A stretch of 64,000 nt of DNA, from assembly GCF_001806325.1 (NCBI RefSeq), contig NZ_CP017580.1, forward strand, positions 1,984,001 to 2,048,000, read 5' to 3'. This DNA comes from Curtobacterium sp. BH-2-1-1. GTDB taxonomy: Bacteria; Actinomycetota; Actinomycetes; Actinomycetales; Microbacteriaceae. Position 1 is the first letter of the stretch; the number at the start of each line of letters is the position of its first letter. Shown here piece by piece: positions 9,861 through 17,681 of this stretch. A program made the position numbers and the translations under genes. Under the pieces are notes generated by a model that had not been told where the DNA came from, searched no databases, and saw nothing but the letters and a program-made list of their open reading frames with translations.

Positions 9861-10447
9861 GCGCACGTCTCATCATCGTCGGACCTCCCGGAGCCGGGAA
9901 GGGCACCCAGGCCGGTCGCATCGCCGACGCGTTCGGGATCCCCGCCGTCTCGACGGGTGACATCTTCCGCAAGAACGTCGCAGAGGGCACCCCGCTCGGC
10001 GTTCAGGCGAAGGCGATCATGGACGCGGGCGACTACGTCCCCGACTCGCTCACGAACGAGCTCGTGAAGTCGCGCCTGCACGAGGCCGACGCCGAGAACG
10101 GCTTCCTGCTCGACGGCTACCCCCGCACGGTCGGGCAGGTCGAGTACCTCGACGCGCTCCTCGCCGAGCAGGGCACCGGCATCGACGCGGTCGTGCAGCT
10201 CGTCGCCGACCAGGACGAGCTCGTCGGCCGCCTCCTGAAGCGCGCCGAGGAACAGGGCCGCAGCGACGACAACGAGGAGACCATCCGTCGTCGGCAGCAG
10301 GTCTACACCGAGCAGACCGCTCCGATCGTGGCGGCGTACGGCGAGCGTGGGCTCGTCGTCGACGTCGACGGCCTCGGCGGCATCGACGAGGTCGGCGACC
10401 GGATCCAGGCCGCGCTGTCCTCGCGTGGGCTGACCGCGGGCGTCTGA
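9857..10447 (+). CDS. adk: Adenylate kinase, short-lid form
   Basis: The enzyme converts ATP and AMP to two ADP. Its 196 residues match the short form: there is no zinc-finger LID insert. The P-loop [10 protein letters not shown] is at residues 8-17, STGDIFR binds AMP, and [11 protein letters not shown] is the family signature. The start is TTG or the overlapping codon next to the secY stop, giving a four-base overlap. Confidence 0.97.
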   Translation: MSARLIIVGPPGAGKGTQAGRIADAFGIPAVSTGDIFRKNVAEGTPLGVQAKAIMDAGDYVPDSLTNELVKSRLHEADAENGFLLDGYPRTVGQVEYLDALLAEQGTGIDAVVQLVADQDELVGRLLKRAEEQGRSDDNEETIRRRQQVYTEQTAPIVAAYGERGLVVDVDGLGGIDEVGDRIQAALSSRGLTAGV

Positions 10448-10454
10448 CGCCAGC

Positions 10455-11288
10455 GTGGTGCGGTTCCGCAAGCCCTCGATCTACAAGACGCCGGACGAGC
10501 TCCACGCCATGGTGCGTCCGGGTCTGCTGACCCACGACGCACTGGCGGCGGTCCGCGACGCGATCCGTCCGGGCATCACCACGGGCGAGCTCGACGCCAT
10601 CGCCGAGCGGGTCATCCGTGACGGCGGCGGCATCCCGAACTTCCAGCTCGTCCCGGGCTACCGGCACACGCTCTGCGTGTCGGTGAACGACGAGATCGTG
10701 CACGGGATCCCGGGGGAGCGTGTGCTCCAGCCCGGTGACGTCGTGTCGGTCGACGCCGGTGCCGAGGTCGACGGCTGGAACGGTGACAGTGCCTTCACGG
10801 TCGTCGTCCCGGGTGGTGACGCCGGTGTCAGTGCGGCCCGGCAGACGCTCTCGGACACCACCGAGCGCGCGCTCTGGCACGGCATCGCGGCGCTCGCGCA
10901 CGCGAAGCACCTGCACGAGGTCGGCGCCGTCATCGAGGACGCCATCGACGAGACCGGCGCGTGGGGCATCGTCGAGGACTACACCGGCCACGGCATCGGC
11001 CGCTCGATGCACGAGGACCCGCCCGTCTTCAACTACCGCGTCCGCGGCGCCGGTCCGGCGGTCAAGCCCGGACTCGTGGTCGCGATCGAGCCGATGGTCA
11101 CGGCCGGCACGATCGACAGCTCGACGGACGACGACGACTGGACCGTCCGCACGCTCGACGGTTCCGACGCGGCGCACTGGGAGCACAGCATCGCGGTGCA
11201 CGCCGACGGCATCTGGGTGCTGACGGCGGCCGACGGCGGTGCTGCGGGCCTCGCCCCGCTGGGTGTGACGCCGGTCCCGATCCCGTAG
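10455..11288 (+). CDS. map: Methionine aminopeptidase, type I
   Basis: The 277-residue enzyme removes the initiator methionine from nascent proteins. The metal ligands are all visible: D in VSVDAGAEVDG, D in GDSAFT, H in TGHGIGRSMHE, E in VAIEPMVT and E in WEHSIAVH; the substrate histidine is in DEIVHGIPG. The start is GTG 10455 or GTG 10458, with a weak ribosome-binding site. It follows adk by seven bases, the common secY-adk-map order. infA, its usual next neighbour, lies beyond a reverse-strand gene. Confidence 0.95.
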   Translation: MVRFRKPSIYKTPDELHAMVRPGLLTHDALAAVRDAIRPGITTGELDAIAERVIRDGGGIPNFQLVPGYRHTLCVSVNDEIVHGIPGERVLQPGDVVSVDAGAEVDGWNGDSAFTVVVPGGDAGVSAARQTLSDTTERALWHGIAALAHAKHLHEVGAVIEDAIDETGAWGIVEDYTGHGIGRSMHEDPPVFNYRVRGAGPAVKPGLVVAIEPMVTAGTIDSSTDDDDWTVRTLDGSDAAHWEHSIAVHADGIWVLTAADGGAAGLAPLGVTPVPIP

Positions 11289-11370
11289 GTCGCGCCTTCC
11301 CGTCGGTCGCGTCTCCCGCAGGCGGCACTGCCTGACCCGGCGCGTGAGCGCCGTCGCGTCCGGTCCCGTC

Positions 11371-11420
11371 GGACGGCCAGGAGGCGCGGTGCGGCCCCGC
11401 CACGCGCCTCCGGTCCGTCC
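11371..11420. terminator. Imperfect hairpin built on the GGAGGCGCGG repeat
   Basis: GGACGGCCAGGAGGCGCG (11371-11388) pairs with 11403-11420 (CGCGCCTCCGGTCCGTCC), with two mismatches and a 14-base loop. It lies between convergent map and the LCP gene and could terminate both. The left arm and loop contain a copy of the dispersed repeat (11375-11399). Confidence 0.55.
11375..11399. repeat. Copy of the GGAGGCGCGG dispersed repeat
   Basis: Reads GGCCAGGAGGCGCGG, then TGCGGCCCCG, the consensus form, between convergent map and the LCP gene. Confidence 0.65.
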
Positions 11421-11530
11421 CTGCGCACGTCCACGACGTCTGCACCGTGTGGACCACGTGCACTCGTCGTCAGCGTGCGCACCCGCGCGCGGCGCGCGAC
11501 GCGCACCGCGCGACGGGCGCCGCGCCGGGC

Positions 11531-12847
11531 TCAGTCGTTGCCGACCGAGCAGGTCTCCTCGGACGCGCTCTGTCCGGTGATCGACGAGGGCAGCGGCGTC
11601 GCCGAACCGGTCGCGGCGCTCGTGGCGGTGCCGGATGCCGATCCGGACGCCGTGCCGGTGCCGGCCGCGGTACCCGAGGACGTCCCGGCCGAGGACCCAC
11701 CGGCCGACGAGGTGCCGGTCGAGGTCCCCGTGGACGGAGCAGCGGTCGCCGTCCCGCTCGACCCGGAGGACTCCTCCGACGCGCGCCCCGTGCTCGAGTC
11801 GCTCAGCGAGGTCTTCTGGTCGTTCTGCAGCGCGACGTTGAGGGTGTGGGCAGCGTCCTGGTCGACGATCACGCGCGCGCTGTCCTCGGGGTCGTCCGCG
11901 ACCGGGTACTGCACGAAGAGCATGTTCGCCGTGCTCATCCCGCGCAGGGCCCCGGCCAGTCCGACGAGCGTGCGTGCCTGGGCGAGGCCGTCGGACAGCG
12001 TCATGTTCGACAGCGCGGCGCCGGCGAGCTTGTAGAGGGTGATCGGGTTCGAGAGCGTCCCGTCCGAGGTGACCTTGCGCAGCAGGGCCGACAGGAACAC
12101 CTGCTGCGAGCTGATGCGCGCGAGGTCGCTCCCGTCGCCGACGCCGTGCCGGGTGCGGAGGAACGCGAGCGCGTCCGTGCCCTCGAGCTTGTGCGAGCCG
12201 GCCGTCAGGTGCAGGTTCGTGTAGGAGTCGTTGATCGGGTCCGCGACGCACACGTCCACGCCGCCGAGGGCGTTCGACATCTCGATGACGCCGTCGAACG
12301 TGATGAGCCCGGCGTACGGGATGCTCAGGCCGGTGAGGTTCTCGACGGTGTCGACGACGCACGAGACCCCGCCGTTCCCGAGTGCCGTGTTGAACTGCGC
12401 GGACGTGGCCGCCGGGTACGTGGTCCCGCTCTCGGGGTTCGTGCACGCCGGGATCGGCACCATGAGGTCGCGCGGGAAGCTCACCGCGGTCAGTTGGGTG
12501 TGGTCCTGCGAGATGTGGATGAGCATCGTGACGTCGTTGCGGGCGCCCTCGACGTCCTCGTCCGAGTCGAACTGTCCGATGCGGGTGTCGCTGCCGATGA
12601 GCAGGATGTTCGCACCGCCCTTGATGGCCGTGATGTCGGCCGTCTGCGCGGTGCTCTGGTCGTCCGTGCTGAGCTTGACCGTCCTCGGCGCCGTGGCGAG
12701 CTGCGCACCCGCGATGGCGGCGACGCTCGTCCCGCTCACGAGGACGACGGCGAGGGTGGACGCCACGATCGACGCGAGCGTGCCCCATCCGCGGCGGCGC
12801 GGGAGGCGGCCGTGGCGGGCGAACGGGCGTCGGGTGGCGTCGGGCAC
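11531..12847 (-). CDS. LytR-CpsA-Psr (LCP) family cell-wall ligase
   Basis: LCP proteins transfer polyprenyl-linked glycopolymers to peptidoglycan outside the membrane. From GTG 12847 the protein has 438 residues; GGAG lies just upstream, while the GTG 13 codons earlier (12886) has no ribosome-binding site. A basic N-terminus leads into one membrane anchor (about residues 21-45). The LCP core follows: ANILLIGSDTR, RNDVTMLIHIS, TAVSFPRDLMV and ALAFLRTRHGVGDGSDLAR, with the arginines and aspartates that bind pyrophosphate. The last 70 or so residues are Ser/Thr/Gly/Ala rich. It is on the opposite strand inside an otherwise forward ribosomal region. Confidence 0.9.
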   Translation of the reverse strand: MPDATRRPFARHGRLPRRRGWGTLASIVASTLAVVLVSGTSVAAIAGAQLATAPRTVKLSTDDQSTAQTADITAIKGGANILLIGSDTRIGQFDSDEDVEGARNDVTMLIHISQDHTQLTAVSFPRDLMVPIPACTNPESGTTYPAATSAQFNTALGNGGVSCVVDTVENLTGLSIPYAGLITFDGVIEMSNALGGVDVCVADPINDSYTNLHLTAGSHKLEGTDALAFLRTRHGVGDGSDLARISSQQVFLSALLRKVTSDGTLSNPITLYKLAGAALSNMTLSDGLAQARTLVGLAGALRGMSTANMLFVQYPVADDPEDSARVIVDQDAAHTLNVALQNDQKTSLSDSSTGRASEESSGSSGTATAAPSTGTSTGTSSAGGSSAGTSSGTAAGTGTASGSASGTATSAATGSATPLPSSITGQSASEETCSVGND

Positions 12848-13012
12848 GTGGTCTCCGTTCGGTGGTCCGTGCGGCGCGGTCTGCACGGGCGGGGGGCGAC
12901 GGCCACGCTAGGGGCCGGTGACCAACGGGACCCCGGAGCGCGCCGTCAAACCACTGTGGAACGCTCAGACACCGCTGTGAAGCCCCAGACGTGGGGACTT
13001 CGCCGTCTCCAC

Positions 13013-13041
13013 TTGGCAATCCTGGGTTTACCACATAGGAT
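13013..13041 (+). promoter_or_regulatory. Promoter of infA-rpmJ-rpsM-rpsK
   Basis: TTGGCA (13013-13018) and TAGGAT (13036-13041) are separated by 17 bases, a good match to a housekeeping sigma promoter. A leader of about 90 bases precedes the infA start. Confidence 0.75.
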
Positions 13042-13136
13042 CGATCTTTGGTGTGTCATGCCTACTGGGCGTGGCGCCCGACCCGCAGACCGGCTCGGGG
13101 ATCACACCGGTAATCCAACCAAGCGACAGTGAGGCT

Positions 13137-13358
13137 ATGGCCAAGAAAGACGGCGTCATCGAGATCGAGGGCTCGGTGCTCGAAGCTCTGCCCAACGCGA
13201 TGTTCCGCGTTGAGCTGACCAACGGACACAAGGTCCTTGCGCACATCTCCGGGAAGATGCGCCAGCACTACATCCGCATCCTCCCCGAGGACCGCGTGAT
13301 CGTGGAGCTGAGCCCGTACGACCTGACCCGCGGCCGGATCGTCTACCGCTACAAGTGA
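13137..13358 (+). CDS. infA: Translation initiation factor IF-1
   Basis: This is a 73-residue OB-fold protein, [20 protein letters not shown] through [11 protein letters not shown], that blocks the A site during initiation. The longer frame back to 13053 has no family match and would begin in the leader. The purine-rich GTGAGGCT gives a modest ribosome-binding site. rpmJ follows after 70 bases. Confidence 0.97.
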   Translation: MAKKDGVIEIEGSVLEALPNAMFRVELTNGHKVLAHISGKMRQHYIRILPEDRVIVELSPYDLTRGRIVYRYK

Positions 13359-13428
13359 TCCGCGAGCTGGAAAGGAACGGCCCGGCAACCCTGCCGAGCA
13401 CGAAGCCAGCGAGCACGAGGAAAGAACA

Positions 13429-13545
13429 ATGAAGGTCAACCCCAGCGTCAAGCCCATCTGCGAGCACTGCCGTGTCATTCGCCGCAAGGGCCGCGTCATG
13501 GTGATCTGCAAGAGCAACCCGCGTCACAAGCAGCGCCAGGGCTAG
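13429..13545 (+). CDS. rpmJ: 50S ribosomal protein L36, zinc-binding form
   Basis: A 38-residue gene too short for most automatic lists: [20 protein letters not shown] and on to HKQRQG. C11, C14, C27 and H33 form the C-x2-C-x12-C-x5-H zinc site, so this is the zinc-containing form. GAGGAAAGAAC precedes the ATG. Confidence 0.96.
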   Translation: MKVNPSVKPICEHCRVIRRKGRVMVICKSNPRHKQRQG

Positions 13546-13707
13546 TCCCGGCTGCCTGACGCGATCGCCCTCGGGCGGCTGCGAGCAGGATCCACAACTC
13601 AACATCGAACGCAGTACCAAGATCCGCGCGAGCGGGGACACCTCGGGTCGGAGGCCCGAGCACCGGTACTGCTCCACACCTCCATCGACAACAGGAGCAG
13701 CCATCAC

Positions 13708-14082
13708 ATGGCACGTCTAGCAGGCGTCGACATCCCGCGCGAGAAGCGCGTGGAGATCGCACTCACGTACATCTACGGCGTCGGCCGTACCCGCGCGGTC
13801 CAGGCACTCGCCGAGACCGGTATCTCCGGTGACATCCGCGTCAAGGACCTGACCGACGACCAGCTCGTCGCCCTCCGTGACTTCATCGAGGGCAACTTCA
13901 AGGTGGAGGGTGACCTCCGCCGTGAGGTCGCAGCCGACATCCGCCGCAAGGTCGAGATCGGTAGCTACGAGGGTCTTCGCCACCGTCGTGGTCTCCCGGT
14001 GCGCGGTCAGCGCACCAAGACCAACGCGCGTACCCGCAAGGGACCGAAGCGCACCGTGGCAGGCAAGAAGAAGGCTCGATAG
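13708..14082 (+). CDS. rpsM: 30S ribosomal protein S13
   Basis: The protein has 124 residues. [20 protein letters not shown], the helix-hairpin-helix-like [12 protein letters not shown] and the tail [19 protein letters not shown] are diagnostic. S13 contacts the P-site tRNA and the 50S subunit. A 162-base leader separates it from rpmJ and shares the 12-mer CACAACTCAACA (13593-13604) with the rpoA leader. Confidence 0.97.
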   Translation: MARLAGVDIPREKRVEIALTYIYGVGRTRAVQALAETGISGDIRVKDLTDDQLVALRDFIEGNFKVEGDLRREVAADIRRKVEIGSYEGLRHRRGLPVRGQRTKTNARTRKGPKRTVAGKKKAR

Positions 14083-14091
14083 GAGACCCCG

Positions 14092-14490
14092 ATGGCTACC
14101 CCCAAGACTGCCGCGCGCAAGCCGCGCCGCAAGGAGAAGAAGAACGTCGCCGTGGGCCAGGCCCACATCAAGAGCACGTTCAACAACACGATCGTCAGCA
14201 TCACCGACCCGTCGGGTGCCGTCCTCAGCTGGGCGTCCTCGGGTGCCGTGGGCTTCAAGGGTTCGCGCAAGTCGACGCCGTTCGCGGCGCAGCTCGCCGC
14301 CGAGTCCGCTGCGCGTCAGGCGCAGGAGCACGGCGTCAAGAAGGTCGACGTCTTCGTGAAGGGTCCGGGTTCGGGCCGCGAGACCGCGATCCGCTCGCTC
14401 CAGGCCGCTGGCCTCGAGGTGGGTTCGATCAACGACGTCACGCCGCAGGCGCACAACGGGTGCCGCCCGCCCAAGCGCCGTCGCGTCTGA
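14092..14490 (+). CDS. rpsK: 30S ribosomal protein S11
   Basis: The protein has 132 residues. [20 protein letters not shown] and [20 protein letters not shown] are family signatures, and the C-terminal [11 protein letters not shown] is invariant. S11 lies on the 30S platform. In most actinobacteria rpsD follows; here a hairpin and then rpoA follow. Confidence 0.98.
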   Translation: MATPKTAARKPRRKEKKNVAVGQAHIKSTFNNTIVSITDPSGAVLSWASSGAVGFKGSRKSTPFAAQLAAESAARQAQEHGVKKVDVFVKGPGSGRETAIRSLQAAGLEVGSINDVTPQAHNGCRPPKRRRV

Positions 14491-14504
14491 CGCGAGGAGC
14501 AACC

Positions 14505-14552
14505 GGCCGCGCCCTGCTCGTCCCCTGACGGGAGCGAGCAGGGCCCGCGGCC
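14505..14552 (+). terminator. Strong hairpin between rpsK and rpoA
   Basis: GGCCGCGCCCTGCTCG (14505-14520) pairs with 14535-14552, with one two-base bulge, and the inner TCCC/GGGA extends the stem. No U-run follows. It marks the place where rpsD is usually found, so it may be a terminator, or an attenuator upstream of rpoA. Confidence 0.6.
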
Positions 14553-14698
14553 ATTCCTGGTCGTTCGATCGCGCAGGCCGTGCCGTCCTGGCAAGCGCGT
14601 GCGCGTGATCACAACTCAACAGACCCGTCGGGGCCCGGTCGGCCCCGTCGTACCGCCGAGTGTCATATAGCGGACACTCCGCCGAAAGGAATCCCACA

Positions 14699-15694
14699 GT
14701 GCTCATTGCACAGCGCCCCACCCTGACCGAGGAGACGATCTCCGAGTTCCGCTCGCGCTTCGTCATCGAGCCGCTCGAGCCGGGCTTCGGTTACACCCTC
14801 GGCAACTCGCTGCGCCGCACGCTCCTCTCCTCGATCCCCGGCGCGGCTGTCACCAGCATCCGCATCGACGGCGTCCTCCACGAGTTCAGCACCGTGCCCG
14901 GTGTCAAGGAAGACGTCACCGAGATCATCCTCAACATCAAGAGCCTGGTCGTCTCCAGCGAGCACGACGAGCCGATCACGGCGTACCTGCGCAAGCAGGG
15001 TGCCGGTCAGGTCACCGCAGCGGACATCTCCGCTCCGGCCGGCGTCGAGATCCACAACCCGGACCTCGTCATCGCGACCCTGAACGACACCGCGCGCTTC
15101 GAGCTCGAGCTGACGATCGAGCGTGGCCGTGGCTACGTCTCGGCGACGCAGAACCGTTCGGAGTTCAGCGAGGCCGGTCAGATCCCGATCGACTCGATCT
15201 ACTCGCCGGTCCTCAAGGTCACCTACCGCGTCGAGGCGACGCGTGCCGGTGAGCGCACGGACTTCGACCGCCTGGTCGTCGACGTCGAGTCGAAGCCGGC
15301 CATCACGCCGCGCGACGCCATCGCGTCGGCAGGTCGGACGCTCGTCGAGCTGTTCGGGCTCGCCCGCGAGCTCAACACCGCGGCCGAGGGCATCGAGATC
15401 GGCCCCGCGCCGGTCGACGCCGTGCTCTCGAACGAGCTGCAGACCCCGATCGAGGACCTGGACCTGTCGGTCCGCAGCTACAACTGCCTCAAGCGGGAGG
15501 GCATCAACACGGTGTCCGAGCTCGTCGCCCTGTCGGAGACGCAGCTCATGAACATCCGCAACTTCGGTCAGAAGTCGGTGGACGAGGTCAAGGACAAGCT
15601 CACCGAGCTCGGCCTGTCCCTCAAGGACACCGTCCCCGGATTCGACGGCGCCCACTTCTACAGCGGGTACGACGAGGACGAGTCCAACAACTGA
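14699..15694 (+). CDS. rpoA: DNA-directed RNA polymerase alpha subunit
   Basis: The GTG start at 14699 follows GAAAGGA and gives a 331-residue protein starting [12 protein letters not shown]. The dimerisation domain contains [20 protein letters not shown], and the C-terminal domain contains [19 protein letters not shown] and [14 protein letters not shown], which bind UP elements and activators. The upstream in-frame stretch from 14660 is leader. GAGTGTC...GACACTC at about 14658-14679 forms a small dyad just before the ribosome-binding site. Confidence 0.96.
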   Translation: MLIAQRPTLTEETISEFRSRFVIEPLEPGFGYTLGNSLRRTLLSSIPGAAVTSIRIDGVLHEFSTVPGVKEDVTEIILNIKSLVVSSEHDEPITAYLRKQGAGQVTAADISAPAGVEIHNPDLVIATLNDTARFELELTIERGRGYVSATQNRSEFSEAGQIPIDSIYSPVLKVTYRVEATRAGERTDFDRLVVDVESKPAITPRDAIASAGRTLVELFGLARELNTAAEGIEIGPAPVDAVLSNELQTPIEDLDLSVRSYNCLKREGINTVSELVALSETQLMNIRNFGQKSVDEVKDKLTELGLSLKDTVPGFDGAHFYSGYDEDESNN

Positions 15695-15760
15695 CCTCGC
15701 GCTGACGCGCACGCGCGCCGCTGACGCAGCGCGCAACACTTTCACCACTGGAGAACTGAC

Positions 15761-16327
15761 ATGCCGAAGCCCACCAAGGGCCCCCGCCTCGGTGGCGGCC
15801 CCGCCCACGAGCGCCTGCTCCTGAGCAACCTCGCCAACGCCCTCTTCACGCACGGTCGCATCACGACCACCGAGACGAAGGCCAAGCGCCTCCGTCCCGT
15901 CGCCGAGCGTCTCATCACGTTCGCGAAGCGTGGCGACCTGCACGCGCGTCGTCGCGTGATCAGCATCCTGCGCGACAAGTCCGTCGTGCACACGCTGTTC
16001 ACCGAGATCGCCCCGCAGGTCGAGGACCGTCAGGGCGGCTACACCCGCATCACGAAGCTCGGTTTCCGCAAGGGCGACAACGCTCCCCTCGCGTCGATCG
16101 AGCTCGTCCTCGAGCCGGTGTCGAGCACGCCGGCCCCGGTCAAGCGCGACGCGGCCCCGGCCGCTGCTGCTCCGGTCGAGGAGCCTGCCGCCGAGGACAC
16201 CACCGACGAGGCCCCGGTCGAGGAGACCGAGACCACCGAGGAGTCCGCTCCCGTCGCCGAGGAGACCGAGACCGAGGCAGCTGCCGAGGTCGAGGCCGAC
16301 GCCGCCGAGAAGTCGGACGACAAGTAG
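15761..16327 (+). CDS. rplQ: 50S ribosomal protein L17 with acidic C-terminal tail
   Basis: The usual length is about 120 residues; this protein has 188. [20 protein letters not shown] and [21 protein letters not shown] are the L17 core. From about residue 125 the chain is an Ala/Glu/Thr/Val-rich tail ([18 protein letters not shown]) that is probably unstructured. A perfect 18-bp terminator follows, ending the ribosomal block. Confidence 0.96.
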   Translation: MPKPTKGPRLGGGPAHERLLLSNLANALFTHGRITTTETKAKRLRPVAERLITFAKRGDLHARRRVISILRDKSVVHTLFTEIAPQVEDRQGGYTRITKLGFRKGDNAPLASIELVLEPVSSTPAPVKRDAAPAAAAPVEEPAAEDTTDEAPVEETETTEESAPVAEETETEAAAEVEADAAEKSDDK

Positions 16328-16340
16328 TCACAGCCCACCA

Positions 16341-16380
16341 CGACGAAGCCCCCGCAACACGCGTTGCGGGGGCTTCGTCG
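16341..16380 (+). terminator. Perfect 18-bp hairpin after rplQ
   Basis: Arms 16341-16358 and 16363-16380 are fully complementary around an ACGC loop, with GAAGCCCCCGCAAC as the core of the left arm. It is the strongest stem in the window and closes the alpha operon. Confidence 0.85.
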
Positions 16381-16403
16381 CGTCCTGGGGGTGACCGGAC
16401 GGC

Positions 16404-16428
16404 GGCCTGGAGGCGCGGTGCGGGCCCC
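16404..16428. repeat. Copy of the GGAGGCGCGG dispersed repeat
   Basis: Variant GGCCTGGAGGCGCGGTGCGG followed by GCCCC, upstream of the FUSC gene. Its GGCCTGGAGG pairs loosely with CCTCCTGGCC about 20 bases on. Confidence 0.6.
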
Positions 16429-16534
16429 CCCCGTCCCTCCTGGCCCACAGGCGGCCGAGCCGCAGAACGCGGACCGGCTCCGTCTCACAGGCGCGGCACC
16501 GTATCGTGACCGGCCGACACGACGAGAGGGACCG

Positions 16535-17653
16535 ATGCAGTTCGAGCACATCGCGGGTGTGGGGACCCGGGTCTGGCGGTGGAGCCGGACCTCCGGGACG
16601 CAACCGCGCCTGCTCCACGCCGCGAAGGCCGCCGTCGCGGCGGTCCTCGCGTGGTTCATCGCGCGACACATGCCCGGGGTCGCGGCGGAGTACCCGTACT
16701 ACGCACCGCTCGGTGCCGTCGTGGCGATGCAGACGACGGTGTTCGCGGGCATCCGGAGCGGGGTCCAGACGCTCGTCGGCATCGCGCTCGGCATCGTCAT
16801 CGCCGGGTTCACGATGTGGGTCGGTGACCCGGGCTTCCTGGCGATCGCGCTGGCGGTGGGCATCGGGGTGCTCGTGGGCGGGTTCCGCGTCCTCGGCGAG
16901 GGCAGCTCCTGGGTGTCCACCGCCGCGCTCTTCGTCCTGCTCGTCGGTGGCGCCCACGCCGAGGGGTACTCGCTCGGGTACCTCGTGCAGATGGCCGTCG
17001 GGGTCGTGGTGGGCCTCCTGGTGAACTTCCTCGTCTTCCCGCCCCTGCGATTCTGGGACGCCGAGCACCGGATCGACGCGGTCAACCAGGTGCTCGCGGA
17101 CCACCTGGACGGGCTCGCCGAGGTCCTCGCAGGGGGCGAGCGCGACGAGAGGGCCTGGGACCGTCAGCAGGACCGACTGGACCGTGCCATCGCCGACGTC
17201 CGCTCCCGGGTGTCGATCGCGCACGAGAGCCGCCGGCTGAACCCGCGCGGAGCACTCCGTGGGTCCCAGGCACGGCTCGAGCAGGACGGTGCCCGCTTCC
17301 GTGCCCTCGAGCGGGTCGCCTGGTACACGACGGACCTCACCGAGCTCGTCGCCCGGTCGGGTCCGGTGTCGGAGGGGCTCGGGCGACCGGACCCCGAGTT
17401 CGCCGAGCCGCTCGCGACGGCCCTCCGTGAGCTCGCGTGCATGGTCCGCGGCGAGCGCCCCGAAGAGGCGGGCGACGACGCGATCGCCGAGGTCGAGCGG
17501 GCGCTGGACGCATCGCGCGAGAACCCGTCGCACGTCGCGGTCACGTCCGCCGCACTCGTGGCGATGCGCGGCATCGTGGAGTCCGAGCGCCGGGCGACGA
17601 ACGACCTGGACACCCGCACGGGGCCGTCCGCCTTCCGGAACGCCCGCGGCTGA
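16535..17653 (+). CDS. FUSC-family membrane protein (aromatic acid exporter type)
   Basis: From ATG 16535, with GAGAGGG upstream, the protein has 372 residues. The first 175 or so hold about six hydrophobic helices (KAAVAAVLAWFIARH, YYAPLGAVVAMQTTV, LVGIALGIVIAGF and others). A soluble, helical, Arg/Glu-rich C-terminal half follows. This one-half-size arrangement is typical of actinobacterial FUSC proteins, which are related to AaeB and YccS efflux proteins. The substrate is not predictable. A TATCGT at 16502-16507 could be its -10. Confidence 0.8.
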   Translation: MQFEHIAGVGTRVWRWSRTSGTQPRLLHAAKAAVAAVLAWFIARHMPGVAAEYPYYAPLGAVVAMQTTVFAGIRSGVQTLVGIALGIVIAGFTMWVGDPGFLAIALAVGIGVLVGGFRVLGEGSSWVSTAALFVLLVGGAHAEGYSLGYLVQMAVGVVVGLLVNFLVFPPLRFWDAEHRIDAVNQVLADHLDGLAEVLAGGERDERAWDRQQDRLDRAIADVRSRVSIAHESRRLNPRGALRGSQARLEQDGARFRALERVAWYTTDLTELVARSGPVSEGLGRPDPEFAEPLATALRELACMVRGERPEEAGDDAIAEVERALDASRENPSHVAVTSAALVAMRGIVESERRATNDLDTRTGPSAFRNARG

Positions 17654-17669
17654 CGTCCGACGCTCGACC

Positions 17670-17675
17670 TAGACT
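17670..17675 (+). promoter_or_regulatory. -10 element TAGACT, 6 bases before the SARP gene
   Basis: The spacing to GTG 17682 places the transcription start at or beside the start codon, the leaderless pattern seen at many genes here. No ribosome-binding site is present. Confidence 0.55.
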
Positions 17676-17681
17676 CGGGAC

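Noticed and set aside
10050..13034. A 994-codon reverse-strand frame covering map and the LCP gene
   Set aside because: It has no family match and overlaps two genuine genes in other frames.
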